From contig JAYOEY010000005.1 of assembly GCA_038116945.1 (NCBI GenBank), positions 1 through 64,000 on the forward strand: a stretch of 64,000 nt of DNA. Direction: 5' to 3'. The notes beneath the pieces were generated by a model. The model was given only the letters and a program-made list of their open reading frames with translations. It did no database searches and had not been told where the DNA came from. The stretch's first letter is position 1; every line of letters starts with the position of its first letter. This document shows, one piece after another, positions 25,331-33,575 of this stretch. Origin of the DNA: JAYOEY01 sp038116945 (GTDB lineage Bacteria; Pseudomonadota; Alphaproteobacteria; MPNO01; UBA2964). A program made the translations under genes and the position numbers.

Positions 25331-26457
25331 ATTCGGAACAGCGAAAACAGCACAGAGAAAAGCGCGTTGGCGACGAGCACCAGGAAGATCGAAATGACGA
25401 CGGCTCGCGTCGTATGGGTTCCGACACTTTCGGCCGATCCCGTGACGCGCAGACCTTCGCGGCATCCCGTCAGCGCGATCAGCAGTCCGAAGACCGGCGC
25501 TTTCGAAACGCCGATCCAGAGAGTACCCAGGGCAACGGACTCGTTAAGGCGGTGAAGAAACTGGGCCAGCGGTATATCGAGCGTCATCGTCACCATCATC
25601 GCGCCGCCGGTAAGGGCCATGATGTTCGCGTACACGGTGAGAAGCGGCAGCACGATGATCATGGCCGTCATGCGCGGCAGGACGAGCATGTCCACCGGGT
25701 CGAGCCCCAGTGTCCGCATCGCGTCGACTTCCTGATTGACCTGCATGGTCCCGATCTGCGCGGCGAAGGCGCTGCCGGAACGGCCGGCGATAACGATGGC
25801 GGTCATGAGCACGCCCATTTCCCGAAGAACGGAGATACCCAGCAGGTTCACGGTAAAGATTTCGGCACCGAACCGGCGGAGCTGATCGGCACCCTGATAG
25901 GCCAGGACGATCCCGATCAGGAATGCCAGAAGCCCGACGATGGGCAGGGCGTCGATCCCGATGCGTTCGATATGGCTGAATGTCGGAATAAGGCGGATCC
26001 GTCCGGGACGTATCAGACTGCGAAAAGCGGCGAATGCCACTATGCCCAGGAAGTTGAGCAATTCGACTCCATCCTGTACGGCGGCGCCGATATTGCGCCC
26101 CGTCCGTTCCAGAAGGGCGATGACCGGATGGGAAGTCTCCGCATGCGCCGGTTCGCAGTCGCCGATTTCGACGATCCGGTTGAAGAGCGTCGTCTGTTCC
26201 GGAGACAGCCCCATCAATGATGGCGAAACGCCTGTCGAAGCCAGTCGCCGGTACAGCCTCAGCAACAGCCACGCCCCTGTCGAATCGAAACGCTCGACGG
26301 CTTCGAGGTCTATGACCGCCCGGGCGGAGGCGATCGGGATCGCATCGAGAACCGGCCGGAGCCTTGCCGCGGTCTCGATGGTCCATGAGCCTTTCCCGGT
26401 GATCCTGAGTTCGCCGCCGCTCTCGACGAAGTCAGCAGAACCCGACTTGACCGACAT
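25327..26457 (-). CDS. mlaE: MlaE-type permease fused to an N-terminal STAS domain
   Basis: The 376-aa protein begins with a STAS-like domain (about residues 1-105; ELRITGKGSWTIETAARLRPVLDAIP, ARAVIDLEAVERFDSTGAWLLLRLYRRL), which in E. coli is the separate protein MlaB. The MlaE permease follows (IERIGIDALPIVGLLAFLIGIVLAYQGADQLRRFGAEIFTVNLLGISVLREMGVLMTAIVIAGRSGSAFAAQIGTMQVNQEVDAM), with five to six membrane segments. The fusion explains why no mlaB gene occurs here. It is the first gene of a four-gene operon (mlaE-mlaF-mlaD-lipoprotein) for phospholipid traffic between membranes. Confidence 0.9.
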   Translation of the reverse strand: MSVKSGSADFVESGGELRITGKGSWTIETAARLRPVLDAIPIASARAVIDLEAVERFDSTGAWLLLRLYRRLASTGVSPSLMGLSPEQTTLFNRIVEIGDCEPAHAETSHPVIALLERTGRNIGAAVQDGVELLNFLGIVAFAAFRSLIRPGRIRLIPTFSHIERIGIDALPIVGLLAFLIGIVLAYQGADQLRRFGAEIFTVNLLGISVLREMGVLMTAIVIAGRSGSAFAAQIGTMQVNQEVDAMRTLGLDPVDMLVLPRMTAMIIVLPLLTVYANIMALTGGAMMVTMTLDIPLAQFLHRLNESVALGTLWIGVSKAPVFGLLIALTGCREGLRVTGSAESVGTHTTRAVVISIFLVLVANALFSVLFSLFRI

Positions 26458-26563
26458 TCAGATCCTTCCCGATACCTTTTCCGCAGCATAGCACAGGCCG
26501 TCCGGTTGACAGGTCCGGTTCGCGCGAACAGATTGCGCCCACCGAATTTGAGGGAGGTTGCAT

Positions 26564-27655
26564 ATGGGTTTCCTGCTGCTGAAGCCGGACGAAATTCAGG
26601 ATCTCGTGGAGATGCGCGAGGCGATCGACGTGGTCGAAAAAGGCTATGCCGATGGGCACCGGTTCCCGGTCATCAATGCGCCCCGCCGTCGTGTGCATTC
26701 TCCGGCGGGGGTACGGATCAGCAACTTCCCGGGCGGTGCGCATTCGATGGGCGTCATCGGGGCTGCGTCGCGCGCCGATCATGTCGTACAGCTCGAAGGC
26801 GGCGCAAACCAGGAATACAAGCATCGCGAACACCCGGTCCATGTGCTCAACGACTCCGAATCCGGGCACCTGCTCGCCATCGTGATCGGCGAGCCGGTGG
26901 AGCGGACGCTCGGCTATACCAGCCTTGTCGCGCTGCGCACGGCGGCAACGTCCGGCGTTGCCTTCAAATACATGGTCCGGGAAAACGCCGAGATCGCGGG
27001 CGTTTTCGGCTCGGGCGGACAGGCGGCCAACCAGCTCCTCGCCCTGCTGTCGGTTCGTCCCGGCGTGAAAAAGGTAAAGGTCTACAGCCGGAACCCGGAG
27101 AACAGGCGCAACTTCGCCCGCAAATATTCACAGAAATTCGACATAGAGATCACGCCGGTCGACGATCCCGATCAGGTCATCAAGGGATCGGATGCGATCC
27201 TGTGCGCAACCAATACCAATGTAGAGCTGTTCGACGGCAATCTGCTGGAGCCCGGTCAGCACGTCACAGGAATCATCGGCGGCAACGTCCAGCTGGTTCA
27301 GGGCGGGTTCCTGAAAAAGGCCCGGCGCGAGATCGATAACCGCACGGTCGAACGTGCGGATATCATCGCCACCAACCTGCGGGAATCCGTGATGTCGGAA
27401 AAGCAGGGCGACCTCTACGAGCCGATCGAAATGGGGATCATCAGCGAAGACGACATCATCGAACTCGGAGAGCTGGCGACCGGCGAAGCCGTCGGGCGCG
27501 AAAACGACGAACAGATTACCTATCACAAGAACAATAACGGCACTGCCGCATCCGAAATCGCCATCGCCATGCTGGTCTACGAAAAGGCGAAGGCTGCGGG
27601 ACGCGGCACCATGATCGACCTGATCGACGCCAAGGACCTGCCGCAGGCGCTGTAA
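26564..27655 (+). CDS. Ornithine cyclodeaminase/mu-crystallin family protein
   Basis: The 363-aa NAD(P)-dependent protein has EMREAIDVVEKGYADG near the N terminus, the family core GYTSLVALRTAATSGVAFKYMVREN, and the dinucleotide loop GVFGSGGQAANQLLALL. VKVYSRNPENRRNFARKYSQK and SDAILCATNTNVELFDGNLLEPGQHVTGIIGGNVQL follow in the normal order. Members are ornithine cyclodeaminases, ketimine reductases or alanine dehydrogenases; the sequence does not settle which. The ATG at 26564 follows GGGAGG at 6 nt. It stands alone between the mla operon and the convergent LigB-type dioxygenase. Confidence 0.82.
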   Translation: MGFLLLKPDEIQDLVEMREAIDVVEKGYADGHRFPVINAPRRRVHSPAGVRISNFPGGAHSMGVIGAASRADHVVQLEGGANQEYKHREHPVHVLNDSESGHLLAIVIGEPVERTLGYTSLVALRTAATSGVAFKYMVRENAEIAGVFGSGGQAANQLLALLSVRPGVKKVKVYSRNPENRRNFARKYSQKFDIEITPVDDPDQVIKGSDAILCATNTNVELFDGNLLEPGQHVTGIIGGNVQLVQGGFLKKARREIDNRTVERADIIATNLRESVMSEKQGDLYEPIEMGIISEDDIIELGELATGEAVGRENDEQITYHKNNNGTAASEIAIAMLVYEKAKAAGRGTMIDLIDAKDLPQAL

Positions 27656-27688
27656 CGATCCCGGCGCGGGTTCCTTCGAAGGCAGGCG

Positions 27689-28738
27689 CTAGGGGCAGAA
27701 AGCCGCGAAGACCTTGTTCGAATTCATGACGCTGCTTTCGATGTAGTGGAGGTAGTCCGGCTTGCGGTCGAGTTCCGCCATGGCGCCGATCAGGCAGAAC
27801 CAGTTGAGCATTTCGTGCTGGCCCGCGTCCTCGATTTTCTCCAGCGACTGTTTTTTCCAGGCATCGTAATCCGCCGCCGAAAGCGCTGCGAACAGCGCCT
27901 GGTCCGCGTCGTGGTCGGGCCACAGGAAATGATGCTTCTCGCACAGGAAGGCGTGCGACCAGCTCGACGAGGCGATCAGCGCAACTCGATAGGGGCTGTC
28001 GCGAAGTACGCGGACGCAGGCGGCGCCAAGATCGAAACAACGGGACGGAGAGGGGGACGGCGGATCGAAATCCGCCTCGTCGGGCGGCGATGCCATGTTG
28101 GCGAGATGGCCGCGCTGCAGGATCAGCCGGCGTCCGTAGCAGTTCACCGTGATGGGGACGACAGGGTGGTCGAACCCCCTGCGGTCCCAGTCCATGTAGA
28201 GAAGGGCGTTGGACATCGCGTGGCCGAGTTCCGCATGGAGCGGTTTGTAGGAATAGGCGATGTCGAAATGCTGTTCCAGCAGGCCCGTCGCCAGGTATTT
28301 GGCGCCCGGCCGGTGTCCCCGGAACGTAAAGGCCGTATCGGCCGGTTCGTTCCAGTGATTGGCGCCCCTGCGCCGGTGCGCCCAGGGACGGTATTCCATG
28401 TCGTCGTAACCCATGACGCAGAAGGCGGGCACGGCATCCTCGCGAAAATTCTCGTACTGGTCATCTCCCCAGATGACGACGAAATCCGGCGCAAACTCGT
28501 CGAGGATTTTCCGGGTCTTGCGCATTTCGTCCGCGACTTCCTCCTGATGCTTGCGGGCATGTCGCGCACCCTCGTCGTTGCCCCATTCGCGCTGCATGTT
28601 TTCCGGCCACGCGCCGGGGCTGCGCAGTTCTTCCGGCAAACCGGGATCCTTCAATGTCTGGAAGATCGAGCCTGCCCTGATCGGATTGTTGGCGAGCGAA
28701 GGCTGGTGCGTGATGCCCAGTCCAAGGATTTCGGCCAT
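27689..28738 (-). CDS. LigB-type (class III) extradiol dioxygenase family protein
   Basis: From the ATG at 28738 (GAGGAA 6 nt upstream) the protein has 349 aa. MAEILGLGITHQPSLA carries the first LigB metal histidine, FAPDFVVIWGDDQYENF the substrate-side patch, and SYKPLHAELGHAMSNALLYMD, VPITVNCYG and VALIASSSWSHAFL follow the class III fold typical of LigB and related gallate or protocatechuate 4,5-dioxygenases. It is long enough to be a fused alpha-beta form; the C-terminal QHEMLNWFCLIGAMAELDRKPDYLHY resembles the LigA-like end. It is divergent from two small genes at 28.9-29.7 kb that may belong to the same pathway. Confidence 0.78.
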   Translation of the reverse strand: MAEILGLGITHQPSLANNPIRAGSIFQTLKDPGLPEELRSPGAWPENMQREWGNDEGARHARKHQEEVADEMRKTRKILDEFAPDFVVIWGDDQYENFREDAVPAFCVMGYDDMEYRPWAHRRRGANHWNEPADTAFTFRGHRPGAKYLATGLLEQHFDIAYSYKPLHAELGHAMSNALLYMDWDRRGFDHPVVPITVNCYGRRLILQRGHLANMASPPDEADFDPPSPSPSRCFDLGAACVRVLRDSPYRVALIASSSWSHAFLCEKHHFLWPDHDADQALFAALSAADYDAWKKQSLEKIEDAGQHEMLNWFCLIGAMAELDRKPDYLHYIESSVMNSNKVFAAFCP

Positions 28739-28885
28739 GGTCGTTCCTCGTGTCTGGCGGGTTTCGAGTATTCGAGCATAATTCTGTTGCCGATCGGACC
28801 CGGACTTCAACCCTTCCGGCATTGAAATCCGCTGTGATACGGTTCGGATCACGACATGTCAGTCATCAACGGAAAGGAAGAAACC

Positions 28886-29170
28886 ATGGCGGCCTACTGG
28901 ATGAGCAAGGTGCAGATTACCGACCCTGACGGTTACGCGGAGTATGCCAAGCGCGCCGGACCTGCGCTCGAGCTGCATGGCGGCCGTATTCTCGCGCGCG
29001 GCGGACGCGTCGTGACGCTGGAAGGCGACGAATATCCGCGCAACGTGCTGGTCGAGTTCGACACGGTCGAACAGGCGGTCGCCTGCTATCATTCGAAGGA
29101 ATATCAGGAAGCCTGGGAGTTCCAGAAAGACGCCGCCGACCGGCTGGTCTGCATCGTCGAAGGCGTATAA
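28886..29170 (+). CDS. DUF1330 family protein
   Basis: The 94-aa protein is a single ferredoxin-like alpha/beta domain with the DUF1330 pattern YWMSKVQITDPDGYAEYAKRAGPALELHGGRILARGG, NVLVEFDTVEQAVACYHSKEYQEA and DRLVCIVEGV. The function is not established; members often accompany catabolic genes. The start at 28886 follows AAGGAAGAAACC. It is 25 nt upstream of the next gene and divergent from the LigB-type dioxygenase. Confidence 0.85.
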   Translation: MAAYWMSKVQITDPDGYAEYAKRAGPALELHGGRILARGGRVVTLEGDEYPRNVLVEFDTVEQAVACYHSKEYQEAWEFQKDAADRLVCIVEGV

Positions 29171-29195
29171 CCGGCGGGAGAGGACATCGTTTGCG

Positions 29196-29729
29196 ATGAT
29201 CTACACCGTCGAATGCGCCTTCACCGATCCGGCGCGCGAGCCGGACTGGAATCGTTATTACAGCGGGGAAAAGCTGGACAATCTTCTCGCGCTGCCCGGG
29301 TTCCGGGCTTCGCAGCGGTTTCGTTCGATTGCGGATATCCCGTCGCCCTATCTGGCAGTCCATTCGGTGCGCGATGCGTCCGTGCTGGAGCGGCAGGACT
29401 ATCGGACGGTCGGCGGCGGCACGTTCGATGGATGGGACGATCTGGTAACCAACTGGAAACGCAACCTGTTTGCCGGGCTTGAAGCCGCGCCGGAGGTCCC
29501 GGAAGGTGACCGTCTGGTCCTGATCGACGATCCGGCAGCCCCCGAAGGAGCTCCACTCGATACGGTCTGGCTGGAAATTGTCGGGCTGGACCGCACCTCC
29601 GCAAGACGAGGCCTCGCGGTTGTCGATGCGGCGACCGGCGAGAGGCTGCTGCGCGAGGGAGAGCGCATCGTTGGCGTCTTCAAGCCGATCACCCGCCGGC
29701 ACGTGTCGCCAAACGGAATAGATAACTGA
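29196..29729 (+). CDS. Hypothetical protein, possible dimeric alpha/beta-barrel fold
   Basis: The 177-aa protein has no family I can name securely. The N-terminal half (MIYTVECAFTDPAREPDWNRYYSGEKLDNLLALPGFRASQRFRS) has the strand-helix pattern of EthD/DUF4286-like dimeric barrels, where W18-N-R-Y may line a pocket. The second half is a separate beta-rich stretch. There is no signal peptide. It is in an apparent operon with the DUF1330 gene (25-nt gap) and converges on the flavin monooxygenase gene with a 6-nt gap, so it probably belongs to the surrounding small-molecule catabolism. Confidence 0.55.
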   Translation: MIYTVECAFTDPAREPDWNRYYSGEKLDNLLALPGFRASQRFRSIADIPSPYLAVHSVRDASVLERQDYRTVGGGTFDGWDDLVTNWKRNLFAGLEAAPEVPEGDRLVLIDDPAAPEGAPLDTVWLEIVGLDRTSARRGLAVVDAATGERLLREGERIVGVFKPITRRHVSPNGIDN

Positions 29730-29735
29730 ATCCGG

Positions 29736-31508
29736 TCAGTCCGGATCGCGCTTGAGCCCGATCAGCCCTTCCTCGCAGGCCTTGATCTGGAGGCCCAGAT
29801 ATTTCGAATAGATGCGGCACTGGGCAAAGCTGCCGGCGAGGAACCACAGGCCGGGTTGCCCGGTCCTGACCCACATGTTTCGCAGTTCCTGCAATTCCGG
29901 ATCGAATCCCCAGATGCGGCCCACGCGGTCCGCCACCCCGTCTCCGAACAAATGGCGGACCATGTAATCCTGTCCCTTGTAGCCGGTGGCGAGCACGACC
30001 AGGTCAAGCGGCAGCGTTTCGCCGCCTCTGGTCGTGAGCCCGGTGTCGGTAAAGGTCTCGATTTCGTCGAACTGGATCAGTCCGATCTTTCCGTCGATCA
30101 TCAGGTCCGAACATCCGACGTTGAAATAGTACCCGCCGCCGCGTTCGAGATATTTGAACTGCCAGCCGGTGTCGTCCGGCCCGAAATCGAGCCTGAAGCC
30201 GATGCGGGCCAGCGCGTCCAGCAGGTCCCGGTCGTAAATCCTGGTCTGTTCAGTGATCTGCTGATGAAACGTCTTCAGCATCGGAAACGGAAACGATACG
30301 GTCAGCAGGTCGCAATCTTCCAGCGGCGGCCCCTCACCGTAGAGCGTGTAGGGAAGCTGCGCACTTGGTTCGATCCCGACGATCAGGGTCGAACTCCGCT
30401 GCGCCATCGTGACCGATGCGCCATGGGAATGCAGGTCCTGCGCGATGTCGTGTCCGCTGGTGCCGGTGCCGATGACGAGGACGTTTTTGCCGTTCCAGTC
30501 GGCGGCATCTCCATATTCGCTCGAGTGCAGCGCTTGTCCCCCGAATTTCTTCAATATCGGGATGTCCGGCCGATTGGGGATGCTGCTGACCCCGATCGCC
30601 ATGACGATGTGGCGCGGTCGCATTTCCCGGATCGTTCCGTCCGCGAGGCGCAGCCTTGCGGTCCAGCATTGCCGGTCCTCGTCGTAAACCCCGCCTTCGA
30701 ATTCCGTTCCGGTCCAGAAATTAAGCTCCATGCTTTCCGCGTAGGATTCGAACCAGTTGGCGATCTTGTCCTTCGGAATATAGGTCGGCCAGTTCGGCGG
30801 GAACGGCATGTAGGGCAGGTGATTGACGTGAACCTGATTGTGCAGGGTCAGCGCGTGATAGCGCTTGCGCCAGTTGTCGCCGATGCGGTCCTCTCGGTCG
30901 ACGATCAGCGTATCGATATTGAGCTGTGTCAGCCGCGCGGCGATCGACAGCCCTGCCTGGCCGCCGCCGACGACAAGCACGGCCGGGTCGCGGTCAGCAT
31001 ATGCTGCGCTCGATTTCCGCCGGTCGAGCCAGTTCGGGCCGCTGAAATCGCGCGAATATATTTCGCCGGTCGGGCGATGATCTCCGATGGCTTCCTCGTG
31101 GCCGGCGATATCGGAAAGGGCGGTCATCAGGGTCCACGCCGTCGGCGGATCGTCCGGGATCAGCCGGACCACGCCGTTGGCCGGGCCGCTAGCGGTGTCG
31201 AAGCGGAAGATCGCTTCGATGATGTCCTTGCCCGTTCTCGTCAGACGGCGCGGCGGTGTGCGGCTTTCGTCGACCCTGAAATTGCAGGCGCTTGCGGGTC
31301 CCGCGTGTCGGCGGAATTCTTCGGCGATCCGGTCCGGTCCGTTGACCGTCCTCAGGTCCCACGTAAAGGCAAGGACGTCGCGCCAGTGACATTCGGACGC
31401 GAACAGACCGTCGAACGATTTTCCGTCCCGGCCGGACAGGGCGGATTCCAAGGCGGCGAGCCAGCGGTTCGCGGCTTCGGTCAGCGACTGATCCGTTTCA
31501 TCCAGCAT
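29736..31508 (-). CDS. Flavin-containing monooxygenase with N-terminal NTF2/SnoaL-like domain
   Basis: The 590-aa protein has two parts. Residues 1 to about 150 (ANRWLAALESALSGRDGKSFDGLFASECHWRDVLAFTWDLRTVNGPDRIAEEFRRHAG) resemble a SnoaL/NTF2-like domain. From about residue 175 a class B flavoprotein monooxygenase follows, with FAD loop VVGGGQAGLSIAARL at 178-192, NYHALTLHNQVHVNHLPYMPFP-type substrate-loop sequence, NADPH loop VIGTGTSGHDIAQDL and LDLVVLATGYKGQDYMV. The reaction is probably N- or S-oxygenation or Baeyer-Villiger oxidation. The ATG at 31508 follows AAAGGA. It is divergent from the AbrB-type membrane protein gene. Confidence 0.82.
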   Translation of the reverse strand: MLDETDQSLTEAANRWLAALESALSGRDGKSFDGLFASECHWRDVLAFTWDLRTVNGPDRIAEEFRRHAGPASACNFRVDESRTPPRRLTRTGKDIIEAIFRFDTASGPANGVVRLIPDDPPTAWTLMTALSDIAGHEEAIGDHRPTGEIYSRDFSGPNWLDRRKSSAAYADRDPAVLVVGGGQAGLSIAARLTQLNIDTLIVDREDRIGDNWRKRYHALTLHNQVHVNHLPYMPFPPNWPTYIPKDKIANWFESYAESMELNFWTGTEFEGGVYDEDRQCWTARLRLADGTIREMRPRHIVMAIGVSSIPNRPDIPILKKFGGQALHSSEYGDAADWNGKNVLVIGTGTSGHDIAQDLHSHGASVTMAQRSSTLIVGIEPSAQLPYTLYGEGPPLEDCDLLTVSFPFPMLKTFHQQITEQTRIYDRDLLDALARIGFRLDFGPDDTGWQFKYLERGGGYYFNVGCSDLMIDGKIGLIQFDEIETFTDTGLTTRGGETLPLDLVVLATGYKGQDYMVRHLFGDGVADRVGRIWGFDPELQELRNMWVRTGQPGLWFLAGSFAQCRIYSKYLGLQIKACEEGLIGLKRDPD

Positions 31509-31653
31509 GACACGTCCTTTCCCGGCAGGCACCGAATGGCCAACAGATATCACTCCGAAGCGAATTTGCGAAACCGTCAGCGGTGTCGCCGCTGGATGGA
31601 CTTCGGGTCCCGGCGCTCCTAAGATTTCGCTCTTCCAACAAGGCGTTTCGCGT

Positions 31654-32715
31654 GTGACATCCTTTAAAAAGTCCGGACTCTGGTTCGCCGCAATTGCAAC
31701 GGCGGGCGCATTCGGCGCCGTGCTTCACGCAGCAGGGCTTCCGGCATCGTTCCTTATCGGTCCCTTGCTGGCCGGCATGGCGTTCGGCGTAAAAGGGTCG
31801 GGACTTCTGCTGCCGCGCCCGTATCTACTGTGCGGTCAGGCGATCGTCGCGACCCTGGTGGCGAGCGCGCTGGATCCCTCGACCTTGCGCGCCATCGCCG
31901 ACGAGTGGGCAGCAATTCTTCTGGTCGTCGCCACAACCATCATTGCGAGCACCTTCGCGGGCTGGCTGATCGCAAGAACCCGTATCCTGCCCGGCACCAC
32001 GGCTGCCTGGGGTTGTTCGCCCGGCGCGGCGACAGGCATGGTCGCGATGGCGGAGGATTTTGGCGCGGATGCGCGTCTCGTCGCCTTCATGCAGTTCCTG
32101 CGGGTCATTATGGTGGTGTTTGTCGCGACGCTGGTGTCGCGCTTCGTATTCGGCGTCGTCGCCACCGACATCGCGCCCGGTTCCGCTTCCGGCGGGACCG
32201 TGGTGTCCTTTGCGGAACTGTCGCCAGACGTTATTGCGACGATTGCGATTGCCGTTGCCGGCGGGATCGTCGCCCGACTGCTGCCGGTGCCGTCCGGCGG
32301 TTTCTTCGTACCGTTGAGCTTTGCGGCGGTCGCCCAGGCGACCGGGCTGGTCTCGATCACCCTGCCGCCCTGGCTGCTGATCTTCGGCTTTTCGGTAATC
32401 GGGCTCTGGGTCGGTTTGCGCTTTACGCGTGAAACCGTGCTTTACGCGCTGCGCGCCATGCCGGCGATGATGGCGGGGGTGATCGCGCTGATCCTGCTGT
32501 GCTGCCTGTCGGCGGTGATGCTGGTCTGGCTCCTCGGGACCGATCCTCTGACGGCCTTTCTCGCCACCACGCCCGGCGGTCTGGACGCCATCGCCATCAT
32601 TGCGGTCGGCAGCAGCGCCGATATTTCATTCGTCCTGGCGCTTCAGACCGTGCGTCTGTTCGTCGTGCTGATTACGGGCCCGATGCTGGCGAAGCTGATC
32701 TGCCGGCTGGTTTAA
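31654..32715 (+). CDS. AbrB family membrane protein (putative transporter)
   Basis: This is an integral-membrane protein of about 353 aa with ten hydrophobic segments arranged as two repeats. Each half holds the AbrB-duplication pattern: LPASFLIGPLLAGMAFG, TTAAWGCSPGAATGMVAMAEDFGADARLVAFMQFLRVIMVV and, in the second half, PSGGFFVPLSFAAVAQ, ATTPGGLDAIAIIAVGSSADISFVLALQTVRLFVVLITGP. The start is a GTG at 31654 after AAGG; further upstream starts would run into the divergent monooxygenase promoter. Substrate is unknown. It converges on the isochorismatase-family gene with a 37-nt gap. Confidence 0.8.
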   Translation: MTSFKKSGLWFAAIATAGAFGAVLHAAGLPASFLIGPLLAGMAFGVKGSGLLLPRPYLLCGQAIVATLVASALDPSTLRAIADEWAAILLVVATTIIASTFAGWLIARTRILPGTTAAWGCSPGAATGMVAMAEDFGADARLVAFMQFLRVIMVVFVATLVSRFVFGVVATDIAPGSASGGTVVSFAELSPDVIATIAIAVAGGIVARLLPVPSGGFFVPLSFAAVAQATGLVSITLPPWLLIFGFSVIGLWVGLRFTRETVLYALRAMPAMMAGVIALILLCCLSAVMLVWLLGTDPLTAFLATTPGGLDAIAIIAVGSSADISFVLALQTVRLFVVLITGPMLAKLICRLV

Positions 32716-32752
32716 GAAGCCTTGCCGGTGCGATTCCGCATCAACCGGTCAG

Positions 32753-33508
32753 TTATCCAAGCGCCTTTCCCGACGGCAGATTGTAGTCCGCATCGACGGT
32801 GTCGATATAGGCGAGCGCGTCTTCGACCGGCACGACATCGGCGTACTTGGCATGCATGTCGCAGAGGTTGATGGCGTGAGAGGCCTGCGACCGGTCGAAA
32901 CAGGCTTCTTCGGCGATGAGGATTCTCAGGTTGCTGCTGAACGCGTCGAGGACCGATGCGCGTACGCATCCCGAGGTCGTGGTGCCTGTCACCACCAGTG
33001 AGTCGGCGCCGAGATCGTTGAGAAACGCCTGCAGCGGCGTCCCGTAAAACGCGCTGGGTTTAAGCTTGCGGATCACGATATCCTGCGGCGACGGCGCGAT
33101 TTCATCCATGATGTCGTTTCCGTCGCGGTTGGTTTCACGGGCCTCCTGCCCGGCGTTCTTCGCATCTTCAAGAGTGCGCGAACTCTTCCACGCCCAGCTT
33201 CCCTTGTCCCAGCCGTCTTCGCGGACCGTGCCGGTGGTGTAGATCACCGGAATGCCCTTGGCATGGCACTTGTCGATCAGCTTGCGGATATGGGGCAGGG
33301 CTTCCCATGCGTCTTCGCCGCAGGATGTCCGCCATTTCTTGATCGAATCCAGGATCGGCTCAGGCCTCTCGCCGCAGAAATTGTAGTTCACGTCGATGAT
33401 GAGCAACGCGGGCTTTTTGCCGCCGCCGCTGCTTGCGCCGAACCCCGACCGTTCGAAAACCGCCTTGTCCCGGTCGGTCAGGAATTTGTCCCAGATGCGC
33501 TCGGCCAT
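32753..33508 (-). CDS. Isochorismatase-family cysteine hydrolase
   Basis: The 251-aa protein (ATG 33508, GGGAGA upstream) has the catalytic triad of the family: the aspartate in ALLIIDVNYNF, the lysine in DIVIRKLKPSAFYGTPL, and the cysteine in VVTGTTTSGCVRASVLDAFS. The cis-peptide segment VTGTTTSGCVR is typical of N-carbamoylsarcosine amidase and maleamate or ureidoacrylate amidases rather than true isochorismatases. It therefore probably hydrolyses an amide or carbamoyl group of a small catabolite. It is divergent from the thioredoxin-reductase-like gene with only 67 nt between start codons. Confidence 0.85.
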   Translation of the reverse strand: MAERIWDKFLTDRDKAVFERSGFGASSGGGKKPALLIIDVNYNFCGERPEPILDSIKKWRTSCGEDAWEALPHIRKLIDKCHAKGIPVIYTTGTVREDGWDKGSWAWKSSRTLEDAKNAGQEARETNRDGNDIMDEIAPSPQDIVIRKLKPSAFYGTPLQAFLNDLGADSLVVTGTTTSGCVRASVLDAFSSNLRILIAEEACFDRSQASHAINLCDMHAKYADVVPVEDALAYIDTVDADYNLPSGKALG

Positions 33509-33575
33509 GATCTTGTCTCCCGATTCCCGTCGTTTCATGATGCAGTGTGCCGACGATGGTAGAACCGGCACTCGA

